In this document: one piece after another, positions 42,782-50,232 of the stretch
How positions within the stretch are numbered: the first letter of the stretch is position 1
Layout: the number at the start of each line of letters is the position of its first letter
Assembly: GCA_035546295.1 (NCBI GenBank)
Contig: DATKBT010000125.1
Span: 186,001 to 250,000 of the forward strand
Source of the DNA: DATKBT01 sp035546295
GTDB taxonomy: Bacteria; Acidobacteriota; Thermoanaerobaculia; Multivoradales; Multivoraceae
Reading direction: 5' to 3'
DNA length: 64,000 bases
Program-made: the position numbers and the translations under genes
Notes under the pieces: generated by a model
The model's database searches: none
The model's input: the letters and a program-made list of their open reading frames with translations, nothing else
Told to the model about the DNA's origin: nothing

Positions 42782-44394
42782 GGGTCGGTGTGCGCTCGCT
42801 GCTGCTGACCCTGCTGGCGAGCCTGCCCGCCCTGTCCCAGCCCGTTCTGTCGCAGCCGGCAGAGACCCCGGTCTTCTCCGAGGTCGTCGACGTCCGCGTG
42901 GTGAACGTGGAGGTGGTGGTCACCGATCGGCGGGGAAACCGGATCACGGGCCTCGGCGCCGACGACTTCGAGCTGATCGTCGACGGCGAGGTGGCGCCGA
43001 TCGGCTATTTCTCCGAAGTGCGCGACGGCGCCGCCGTCGCCGGCGACGATCCGGCGCGCGCGGTCCCCATCCTCGAGACCGGGCGGCCGGTGGGGACGTA
43101 CATCCTGCTCTTCATCGACGAGTTCTTCTCGATCACGCGCGACCGCGACCGCGTGCTCGACGCGATCGAGGAGCAGGTCGAGCGTCTCGGGCCCGAGGAC
43201 CGAATGGCGATCGTGCGCTACGACGGCGACGACCTCGAGATGCTGACCACCTGGAGCCGCGATCGCGCCGAGCTCGCCGACGCGCTGCGCCGCGCGCGCG
43301 GTCGCAAGAGCCTAGGCCTCCAGCGCGTTTCCGAGATGCGGCAGGTCCGCAGCGGTCCGCGCGTCGAGTCGATCGCTTTCCTGGGCTCGAGCGGGCTCGC
43401 CGCCGAGCTCACGGTCGAGGAGCGCTACTGGGTGGAGCGGCTGATCGACCAGGAGGAGCGCGTGATCGACGCGGCGGTCGCGACCCTGCGGGGCTTCGCC
43501 GCGCCGCCTGGTCGAAAGGTCTTCCTGCTGCTCGCCGGCGGGTGGCCATTCGACGCGGCCGAGTACGTCATCGACGATCCGGCGCGATCGACGTTCGACA
43601 GCCTGGTGGAGCGTGGGATCGACGTCTGGAGCCCGCTGGTGGACACCGCCAACCTGCTCGGCTACACGATCTACCCGGTCGACGTCCCGGGCCTCGAGAC
43701 GACGACGGTGGGCGTCGATCAGGCTGCGCCTCGGCAGAGCTTTCTGCAGGAGAACAACGTCCACCACACGCTTCGGCATCTCGCGCGGGAGACCGGGGGC
43801 GAGCCGCTGATCAACGCCGAGCGCCTCGAGGCGTTGAACCGCACGAGCGCCGACACGCGCTCCTACTACTGGCTCGGGTTCACGCCCGAACGGCAGGGGG
43901 ACGATCGGCGTCACCGCATCGAGGTCCGCGTGAAGCGACCGGGGCTCGAGGTGCGTACGCGCGAGAGCTTCTTCGACTTCTCACGGCGGCGCGAGGTCAC
44001 CCTGGCCGTCGAGAGCGCGCTGCGCTTCGGAGCGCCGCCCAGCGCGCAGCCGTTGCTGGTCGAGGTCGGCCGGGGCGCGCGATCGGGGATCCGCAGGATG
44101 ACGGTGCCGATCTCGGTCGCGATACCCGCCGGCGCCCTGACCCTGCTGCCCGGCCCCCAGGGGTTCGTCGTTCAGCTCGAGCTGCGAGTGGCGGTGCTCG
44201 ACGAGGACGGCGCCGCCGCGGACACGCCGGTGGTGCCGCTGACGCTCACGCTGGCCGAGCGACCCGAGCCGGGCGCCCTGCTGCGTTACGACACGGAGCT
44301 GACGATGCGCCGCAAGCAGCACGATCTGGTGATCGCCGTCTACGACGTGCCGAGCGGCGCCATCCTCTCCAGCAAGCTCGAGGTGAGCCCGTGA
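42778..44394 (+). CDS. secreted VWA-like protein (acidobacterial VWFA-related type), copy 1
   Basis: 538 residues, GTG start (GTGA overlap with thiD). Sec signal peptide (about 1-24, ending PALSQ). An N-terminal beta domain with the family hallmark VVNVEVVVTDRRGNRITGLGADDFEL, then a VWA-like domain (about 98-370), then a C-terminal beta domain (about 400-538). The position of the MIDAS motif reads IDEFFSI, lacking DxSxS. Secreted or periplasmic; function unknown in the family. Tandem paralogue of the next gene. Confidence 0.82.
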   Translation: MRVGVRSLLLTLLASLPALSQPVLSQPAETPVFSEVVDVRVVNVEVVVTDRRGNRITGLGADDFELIVDGEVAPIGYFSEVRDGAAVAGDDPARAVPILETGRPVGTYILLFIDEFFSITRDRDRVLDAIEEQVERLGPEDRMAIVRYDGDDLEMLTTWSRDRAELADALRRARGRKSLGLQRVSEMRQVRSGPRVESIAFLGSSGLAAELTVEERYWVERLIDQEERVIDAAVATLRGFAAPPGRKVFLLLAGGWPFDAAEYVIDDPARSTFDSLVERGIDVWSPLVDTANLLGYTIYPVDVPGLETTTVGVDQAAPRQSFLQENNVHHTLRHLARETGGEPLINAERLEALNRTSADTRSYYWLGFTPERQGDDRRHRIEVRVKRPGLEVRTRESFFDFSRRREVTLAVESALRFGAPPSAQPLLVEVGRGARSGIRRMTVPISVAIPAGALTLLPGPQGFVVQLELRVAVLDEDGAAADTPVVPLTLTLAERPEPGALLRYDTELTMRRKQHDLVIAVYDVPSGAILSSKLEVSP

Positions 44395-44425
44395 GCGTTG
44401 GAACCTGGCTCCGCCGCACAAGTCC

Positions 44426-44431
44426 TATAAT
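44426..44431 (+). promoter_or_regulatory. putative -10 (TATAAT) of the second VWA-like gene
   Basis: A perfect TATAAT ends 7 nt before ATG 44439, so transcription would begin at or just before the A of the ATG. The -35 region is poor. If the upstream GTG 44391 is used instead, this hexamer lies within coding sequence. Confidence 0.55.
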
Positions 44432-44438
44432 CGAAGCG

Positions 44439-46214
44439 ATGCTGATCGCCGCGATGCGCTGGGTCCGACCGATCGACGCTCTCCGGTGCGGCCTGGGCGC
44501 CCTGAGCCTGGCGCTGGCGCTGCATGCCTCGCCGGCGCTCGGGCAGGGCAACAACGGCGAAGGGGCCGCCGGAGACCAGCAGCCGAGCGGCGAGCTGGTC
44601 GACGGCACCTTCGTCGACGCGGTCGAGGTCAAGGTCCTCAACGTCGACGTCTACGTGCGCGACAAGGACGGCAACCCGGTGACGGGATTGACCGCCGAAG
44701 ACTTCGAGATCTTCGAGGACAAGCGGCCGATGCCGATCACCAACTTCTACGAGGTGAGGGAAGGGCGGCGCACCGACGTCGAGGAGGACACCCGCACCCA
44801 GCTCGAGAGGATCAAGGCGGATCCGAGCTACGACCCGCGCATCGGGGACGAGCCCGCGGACCAGCGCCTGTACCTGGTGGTCTATGTCGATCACTTCAAC
44901 GTCCGGCCGCATCATCGCAACCGCGTCTTCCGCCACCTCCGCGAGTTCCTGCGCGACCACGTCGACCGCAACGACCGGGTGATGCTGGTCAGCTACAACC
45001 GGTCGATCAAGATCGAGCGCGAGTTCACCAGCGATCCCCAGGTGATCTCGGGCGCGCTGTTCGAGCTCGAGAAGCACACCGGCGGGCGCACCCAGGCCGA
45101 CTCCGACCGCATCGACCTGTTGCGCGAGCTGCAGTCCGAGCGCAACGACGCCGGGCTGATCCGGGCCCGCGTCAAAATGTACGCCGAGAACCAGTACAAC
45201 GACCTGCAGTTCACGCTCGACGCGATGCGCGACTTCGTCGCCGGCCTGGGCGGGATCCCTGGCCGCAAGGCGATCCTCTACGTCAGCGACGGGCTGCCGA
45301 TGCGGGCCGGCGACGACCTCTTCCAGGCCGCCACGGAGCGCTTCCCGGAGGAGCTCAGCTCGCTGCGGATGGAGTCGATGCAGTACGACGCGACCCGCCG
45401 CTTCTCGGACATCGCCCGCCTCGCCAGCACCCACCGCGTCGCCTTCTACACCCTCGACGCCTCCGGTCTGATGGGGCGCAGCGATCGCGGCGCCGACGTC
45501 GGCTCGATCCAGCAGTCGCCGCTGGTCAACTCGACCTGGGCGGCCAACATGCAGGCGCCGCTGATGTTCCTGGCCGACGAGACCGGCGGCCAGTACCTGG
45601 TCAACAGCCAGAACTTCGGCGACGCCCTCGACCGTTTCGCCACCGACTTCGAACACTACTATTCGCTCGGCTACTCGCCGGGTCACGCCGGCTCGGGGCG
45701 GCTCTACGACGTCGAGGTGCGGCTCAAGAACCGCAAGGAGCTCAGGGTCTCGGGGCTGCGCTACCGCAACAACTATCGGGACCTGTCGGTCGAGAAGGAG
45801 ATGGCCGACGGCACCCTCGCCTCGCTCCAGTTCGGCTTCGAGCAGAACGACCTGGACCTCTCCCTGGTCGAACGCGATCTGATCGAGCGCGAGGACGGCA
45901 CCTACATGATGCACCTCGACCTCCGTGTGCCGATCGGCGAGCTGACGCTGCTGCCGCGACCCGAGTACCACCTCGGCCGCTTCCGGGTGTGGGTGCAGGC
46001 GCGCGACCGCAAGGGCAACGTCTCCGACGTCGGGGTCCGGGCGATCGACGTGCGGGTCGAGAAGGAGGACTACGAGAGGGCCCAGAAGATGTACTACACC
46101 TATCCCCTGACGCTGCAGGTCGCTCCCGGCGAGCAGCGGATCGCGATCGGCCTGCGCGACGACTTCGGCGGACGGCGAGCCTTCCTCAACAAGCCCTATC
46201 GCATCGGGAGCTGA
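44439..46214 (+). CDS. secreted VWA-like protein (acidobacterial VWFA-related type), copy 2
   Basis: 591 residues from ATG 44439. Signal peptide (about 1-35, ending ASPALGQ), the hallmark KVLNVDVYVRDKDGNPVTGLTAEDFEIFED, a VWA-like domain (about 145-440; YLVVYVDHFNVRPHHRN in place of DxSxS, KAILYVSDGLP), then a C-terminal beta domain. An in-frame GTG at 44391 overlaps the previous stop and would add 16 residues; ATG 44439 gives a better signal peptide and sits 7 nt after TATAAT. Only the domain order, not close sequence, is shared with copy 1. Confidence 0.83.
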   Translation: MLIAAMRWVRPIDALRCGLGALSLALALHASPALGQGNNGEGAAGDQQPSGELVDGTFVDAVEVKVLNVDVYVRDKDGNPVTGLTAEDFEIFEDKRPMPITNFYEVREGRRTDVEEDTRTQLERIKADPSYDPRIGDEPADQRLYLVVYVDHFNVRPHHRNRVFRHLREFLRDHVDRNDRVMLVSYNRSIKIEREFTSDPQVISGALFELEKHTGGRTQADSDRIDLLRELQSERNDAGLIRARVKMYAENQYNDLQFTLDAMRDFVAGLGGIPGRKAILYVSDGLPMRAGDDLFQAATERFPEELSSLRMESMQYDATRRFSDIARLASTHRVAFYTLDASGLMGRSDRGADVGSIQQSPLVNSTWAANMQAPLMFLADETGGQYLVNSQNFGDALDRFATDFEHYYSLGYSPGHAGSGRLYDVEVRLKNRKELRVSGLRYRNNYRDLSVEKEMADGTLASLQFGFEQNDLDLSLVERDLIEREDGTYMMHLDLRVPIGELTLLPRPEYHLGRFRVWVQARDRKGNVSDVGVRAIDVRVEKEDYERAQKMYYTYPLTLQVAPGEQRIAIGLRDDFGGRRAFLNKPYRIGS

Positions 46215-46219
46215 CGTCC

Positions 46220-46699
46220 ATGGTCGCAGCGGGTCGAGCGGGTTGGGGAGAGCTGCTGGGCAGGATCGGCCGCTCTGCGGTCGAGCTCTGGCGCGGCGAG
46301 CTGGCGGCTCTCCAGAGCGAGCTGGGGGAGAGCTGGCGGGTCCTGTTGCGTGCGCTGCTGCTGTCGGCGATCGCCGGATTCCTGGCGTTCTGGGTGCTCG
46401 GATTGTCGTTCGTGGCCATGGTCGCCGCCCTCGCGCTGTTCCTCCCGGTGTGGGCGGCGGCCGCGATCGTGATGGTGGTGACCGGCATCGTTGCCTACCT
46501 GGTCTGGCGGTCGGCGCACGCCGGCTTCCGCGAGCTCGAGCTCCCCTGGATCACGATCAGACGCCGCGTCTCGGACCACGTCGTCTGGTGGCAGGACCAG
46601 TTGCTGCCGCCCGAGGACGACGCCGCCGCGCCGGGCTCCGACGACGGAGACAGTGACGACGGAGACAGTGACGACGGAGACAGTGGGGTGGAACGATGA
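46220..46699 (+). CDS. phage-holin-like (Holin-X type) membrane protein
   Basis: 159 residues. An amphipathic N-terminus (AVELWRGELAALQSELGESW), two membrane helices near 42-65 and 72-96, then a cytoplasmic tail ending in an acidic DDGDS x3 repeat. This is the pattern of the 'putative Actinobacterial Holin-X, phage holin superfamily III' proteins, which are chromosomal and not shown to be holins. Five bases after the VWA gene and overlapping the next small gene by 4 bp, so probably one transcript. Confidence 0.7.
   Translation: MVAAGRAGWGELLGRIGRSAVELWRGELAALQSELGESWRVLLRALLLSAIAGFLAFWVLGLSFVAMVAALALFLPVWAAAAIVMVVTGIVAYLVWRSAHAGFRELELPWITIRRRVSDHVVWWQDQLLPPEDDAAAPGSDDGDSDDGDSDDGDSGVER
46640..46684 (+). 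repeat. three perfect 15-bp tandem repeats encoding DDGDS
   Basis: Units GACGACGGAGACAGT at 46640-46654, 46655-46669 and 46670-46684, in frame in the acidic tail of the holin-like gene. Copy number could vary between strains without breaking the frame. Confidence 0.9.
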
Positions 46700-46896
46700 G
46701 CGGGGATGGAGATCTCCAGGTCCGCAAGCTGCGCGAGGAGCTGGAGGATGCGCTCGAGGAGACGCGGACGGCGATCCGCGAGGACACGGGCCGGATCGCC
46801 CGCCGCGCCTGGACGGTGCCCCTGATCGCGGCCGGGATCGGTTTCGTGGCGGCGCTCGGGCTCAAGCTCCGCTCGCGACGGCGCCTGCGCGACTGA
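46696..46896 (+). CDS. small single-span membrane protein (DUF3618-like, tentative)
   Basis: 66 residues. A charged amphipathic helix (residues 7-36; VRKLREELEDALEETRTAI) followed by one membrane helix (about 40-57) and a basic tail RSRRRLRD. It overlaps the holin-like gene (ATGA). Such a pair, a two-helix membrane protein and a charged single-span partner, recurs in envelope-stress loci, but no specific function can be assigned. Confidence 0.65.
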   Translation: MSGDGDLQVRKLREELEDALEETRTAIREDTGRIARRAWTVPLIAAGIGFVAALGLKLRSRRRLRD

Positions 46897-46987
46897 GCCT
46901 CGCGATCGGGGGACGATATGCTGGACGACCGGGGAGGTCGCTCCTTCTCCGGTGGTGGATCTCTGACGTCGCAAGGGCCCCACGCAG

Positions 46988-47018
46988 GCAGGCGCCTGCG
47001 CTCGCTGCAAGCGCTTGC
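46988..47018. promoter_or_regulatory. two 12-bp palindromes 19 bp apart upstream of the DUF4177 gene
   Basis: GCAGGCGCCTGC (46988-46999) and GCAAGCGCTTGC (47007-47018) are each perfect palindromes and share the consensus GCARGCGCYTGC. They lie in the 145-bp gap before the gene at 47042, downstream of a TATGCT at 46917. A dimeric repressor operator is a reasonable guess. Confidence 0.4.
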
Positions 47019-47041
47019 CGTGACCTCGAGAGGACACGAGC

Positions 47042-47227
47042 ATGACCAAGTGGGAGTACAAGATCATCAACATCCGGAGCGAGAACTACCGTTTGGACCC
47101 GGCCGCTGCCACCGAGATGAACCGCTTGGGGAGCGAGGGCTGGGAGCTGGTGTCCATCACTTCGGTCAACTTCAAGACGGGCGCCACCGACAACATCGCG
47201 ATGACCTTCAAACGCCCGCAGGGCTAG
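47042..47227 (+). CDS. DUF4177-like small protein
   Basis: 61 residues: KWEYKIINIRSENYRLDP, an LGSEGWELVSITSV motif, and a final beta strand (NIAMTFKRPQG). The 'WEYK...LNxxGxEGWELV' layout is that of DUF4177, small cytoplasmic proteins of unknown function. GAGAGGACACGAGC precedes the ATG. Only two bases separate it from the flavoprotein gene, so the two are likely co-expressed. Confidence 0.8.
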   Translation: MTKWEYKIINIRSENYRLDPAAATEMNRLGSEGWELVSITSVNFKTGATDNIAMTFKRPQG

Positions 47228-47229
47228 AC

Positions 47230-48507
47230 ATGTTCTCGAAATCACAATACGACCTGATCGTCATCGGTGCCGGGCCCGGCGGCTGCGCGGCGGCCGCCGT
47301 CGCCGCCCGGGGCGGGCTCGACGTGCTCCTGCTGGAGCGCTCCATGGAGCCTGCGTTCAAGGTCGGTGAGTCGCTGATGCCAGAGACCTACGGGACCTTC
47401 GAGAAGATGGGCGCGCTCGAGCGGATGCGCAGCGCGGGTTTTGTCGAGAAGCACAGCGTGCAGTTCTTCGCCAAGAGCGGCAAGGCGTCTGCGCCCTTCT
47501 ACTTCTCGACCGTCAAGAGCGGGGAGGGGGCGCGCACCTGGCAGGTCCTGCGCTCCGACTTCGATCAGCTCCTGTTCGAGGTCGCCGAGGAGGCCGGCGC
47601 CGAGTGCCGGCGCGGCGTCAACGCCCGCGAGCTGGTCACCGAGGGGGAGCGGGTGGTGGGAGTGACCGTCGACGCCGGCGGGGAGCGGGTCGAGCTCGGC
47701 TCGAAGGTGTTGATCGACGCCACCGGTCAGAGCGCGCTGGTGTCCCGCCGTTTCGACCTCGGCAGGATCGACTACGGGCTCCAGCACGCCTCGATCTTCA
47801 CGCACTTCGAGGGAGCGCGGCGCGACTCCGGGATCGACGAGGGGGCCACCCTGGTTCTCCACACCAGCGAAGGGCACACCTGGTTCTGGTTCATTCCGCT
47901 TGCCGGCGACGTGACCAGCGTCGGCGTCGTGGGCAGGCTCGACGCCCTGGTCCGCGGCCGCGAGGGCACGCCCGAGGAGGTGTTCTTCGAGGAGGTCGCG
48001 AAGTGCCCCGAGATCGCGGATCGTCTCGCCGAGGCCAGCCGCTGCCGCCCCTTCGCGGTGTGCAAGGACTTCTCGTACCGCTGCGAGCGCATGGCGGGCG
48101 ACGGCTGGGTGCTGGTCGGCGACGCGTTCAGCTTCATCGACCCGGTGTACTCCTCGGGTGTCTTCCTCGCGCTCAAGTCGGGGGAGCTGGCGGCCGAGAC
48201 CGCGGCCGTGGCGATCGCCGACGGCGACGTCTCCGGTGAGCGTCTCGGGGCCTTCCAATCGGAGCTGGAACGGGCGATCTCGGCCGTTCATCGTCTGGTC
48301 CAGGCGTTTTACTCCCGCGACTTCAGCTTCGGCGAGTTCCTGCGGATGTTTCCGCACCTCCAGCGCAGCGTCACCAGGATCCTGATCGGCGACGTGTTCG
48401 ATTCGAGCTACGACGACCTGTTCCAGGCGATGGAGACCTTCCGGCTCGAGCGCGCGGACACCGTCTCGCTGAGCCCGACGGAGCTCTCCGCCGGCGGCGC
48501 GGCCTGA
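47230..48507 (+). CDS. FAD-dependent oxidoreductase of the flavin-dependent halogenase-like superfamily
   Basis: 425 residues. FAD-binding GAGPGGCAAAAVAARGG near the N-terminus, FKVGESLMPETY, and the second FAD motif VLVGDAFSFIDPVYSSGVFLA. WFWFIP (in HTWFWFIPLAGD) matches the WxWxIP motif of flavin-dependent halogenases, and K74 in K-x4-F sits where their catalytic Lys lies. Many relatives with these features are monooxygenases or geranylgeranyl-reductase-like enzymes, so halogenation is only a possibility. No flavin reductase or biosynthetic gene is adjacent. The C-terminal 60 residues look helical. Confidence 0.8.
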   Translation: MFSKSQYDLIVIGAGPGGCAAAAVAARGGLDVLLLERSMEPAFKVGESLMPETYGTFEKMGALERMRSAGFVEKHSVQFFAKSGKASAPFYFSTVKSGEGARTWQVLRSDFDQLLFEVAEEAGAECRRGVNARELVTEGERVVGVTVDAGGERVELGSKVLIDATGQSALVSRRFDLGRIDYGLQHASIFTHFEGARRDSGIDEGATLVLHTSEGHTWFWFIPLAGDVTSVGVVGRLDALVRGREGTPEEVFFEEVAKCPEIADRLAEASRCRPFAVCKDFSYRCERMAGDGWVLVGDAFSFIDPVYSSGVFLALKSGELAAETAAVAIADGDVSGERLGAFQSELERAISAVHRLVQAFYSRDFSFGEFLRMFPHLQRSVTRILIGDVFDSSYDDLFQAMETFRLERADTVSLSPTELSAGGAA

Positions 48508-48530
48508 TTCCCCACCTCCGCCGACCGTCG

Positions 48531-48743
48531 ATGAAACGCCTCCTCGTCTACCTCCTGATGGGGGCGTTGTACCTGCTGCACAACGACCTGTGGGCATGGA
48601 ACGACTCGCGGATGGTGCTCGGCCTGCCGGTGGGGCTCACCTACCACGTGCTGTTCTGCTTCGCGGTGGTCGGCGTGATGTGGCTGGCGTTGCGCTGGGC
48701 CTGGCCTCGCGACGTCGATCCTGCCGAGGTCGAGCAGCGATGA
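48531..48743 (+). CDS. DUF3311-like small membrane protein, symporter partner
   Basis: 70 residues with two membrane helices (about 4-22 and 36-57) joined by a short loop with HNDLWAWND. The layout and position just before a sodium:solute symporter match DUF3311 proteins, which accompany MctP/PanF-like transporters as probable small subunits. Name given by context plus pattern. Confidence 0.72.
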   Translation: MKRLLVYLLMGALYLLHNDLWAWNDSRMVLGLPVGLTYHVLFCFAVVGVMWLALRWAWPRDVDPAEVEQR

Positions 48744-48762
48744 CGTTCGCCGTGGAGCGGCG

Positions 48763-50232
48763 ATGACGCTCGCCGTGGTGATCGCCTATCTCGGCCTGGT
48801 CCTCGTGATCGGGGTGCTCAGCCACCGGCTGGCGGCGGTGACCGGCGAGGACTACTTCGTCGCCTCCCGCACGATCGGGCCATTCGTGCTCCTGATGACG
48901 CTGTTCGGCACTCACATGACGGCGTTCGCGCTGCTCGGCGCGTCGGCCGAGAGCTACCGGGTCGGGATCGGAGTGTTCTCGCTGATGGCGTCGTCGTCCG
49001 CGCTGATGGTGCCGCTGGTGTTCTTCTTCGTCGGCACGCGCGTGTGGTCGATCGGCAAGCGGTTGAGCCTCCTGACCCAGGTGCAGTTCGTGCGCGAGCG
49101 GTGGGGATCGGACGCGCTCGGCCTCGCCCTGTTCGTGGTGCTGGTCCTGCTGCTCGTGCCCTACCTGCTGATCGGCGTGATGGGCGGTGGCATCACCCTC
49201 GCGGAGGTGACCGACGGGCAGGTGCCGACCTGGGTCGGAGGGCTGCTGGTGTCGGTCGTCGTCGTCGCGTACGTGTCCTACGGCGGTCTGCGCGGAACCT
49301 CGTGGGTCAACACCTTCCAGACCTCCCTGTTCATGGTTCTCGGCGCGGTGACGGTTACCGTCATCGTGTCCCGGCTGGGCGGGCTCGAGGCGGCGTTCGC
49401 GCGCCTGCGCGAGGCCGAGCCCGCGATGCTGGTGCGCGGCGAGCGCATCTCGCCGATCCAGCTCCTCAGCTACACGTTGATCCCGCTTTCGGTGGGCATG
49501 TTCCCGCACATCTTCGTCCACTGGCTGTCGGCGCGCAGCGCCGCCGCCTTCCGGGCGCCGGTGGCGCTCTACCCCCTGTGCATCGCGGTGGTCTGGGTGC
49601 CGTCGGTGCTGCTCGGAATCTTCGGCCACCTCGACTTCCCCGAGCTCCAAGGACCGGAGGCGAACTCGGTCCTAGTGCGGATGATCGCGCTGCACGCGCC
49701 AGGGATCCTGGGCGGTCTGCTCGGCGCCGGCGTGTTCGCGGCGATCATGTCGTCGCTCGACTCGCAGTCGTTGTCGATCGGCAACATGTTCACCCAGGAC
49801 GTGGTGCGCCACTACCGGCGACGCGCCGGCCGACCCGAGCTCAGCGAGAGTCAGACGGTGTGGGTCGGCCGGCTGTTCGTGTTCGCGGTCGTGGCGCTCA
49901 CCTTCGGGCTGTCGCTGGTGGTCAACCGGCGGATCTTCGGTCTCGCCGTCTGGTCGTTCACGGGGTTCTCGGCGCTGCTGCCGATCCTGCTCGCGGGGCT
50001 GTTCTGGCGTCGCTCGACGGCGGTCGGGGCCGCCGCTTCGCTGGTCACGGTGGTGGTGACCTGGATCTGGTTCTTCGTGCGGGCCTGGGGGCGGCCGGAC
50101 TACTCCGTCGGCGGCACCGGCCTCGACCCGGTGGCGGTGGTGTTCGGCGCCTCGGTGCTCGCGATGCTCGTCGGATCGCTGGCCAGCCGCCCGCCCGACG
50201 AGGCCGCGATCGAGCGGTTCATGCCTCGATGA
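48763..50232 (+). CDS. sodium:solute symporter family protein
   Basis: 489 residues, about 13 membrane helices. The SSS features are EDYFVASRTIGPFVLLMTLFG near 29, GALLxxAAxxG-like FGTHMTAFALLGASAESYR, the SYGGLRGTSWVNTFQ segment and AAIMSSLDSQSLSIGNM. It moves a solute with Na+ into the cell; monocarboxylates or pantothenate are typical for members with a DUF3311/DUF997 partner. The stop overlaps the GT4 gene by 4 bp. Confidence 0.9.
   Translation: MTLAVVIAYLGLVLVIGVLSHRLAAVTGEDYFVASRTIGPFVLLMTLFGTHMTAFALLGASAESYRVGIGVFSLMASSSALMVPLVFFFVGTRVWSIGKRLSLLTQVQFVRERWGSDALGLALFVVLVLLLVPYLLIGVMGGGITLAEVTDGQVPTWVGGLLVSVVVVAYVSYGGLRGTSWVNTFQTSLFMVLGAVTVTVIVSRLGGLEAAFARLREAEPAMLVRGERISPIQLLSYTLIPLSVGMFPHIFVHWLSARSAAAFRAPVALYPLCIAVVWVPSVLLGIFGHLDFPELQGPEANSVLVRMIALHAPGILGGLLGAGVFAAIMSSLDSQSLSIGNMFTQDVVRHYRRRAGRPELSESQTVWVGRLFVFAVVALTFGLSLVVNRRIFGLAVWSFTGFSALLPILLAGLFWRRSTAVGAAASLVTVVVTWIWFFVRAWGRPDYSVGGTGLDPVAVVFGASVLAMLVGSLASRPPDEAAIERFMPR

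Noticed and set aside
46220..46699. Prophage remnant suggested by the holin-like protein
   Set aside because: No endolysin, capsid, tail, integrase or composition shift around it; Holin-X-type proteins are ordinary chromosomal membrane proteins in many phyla.
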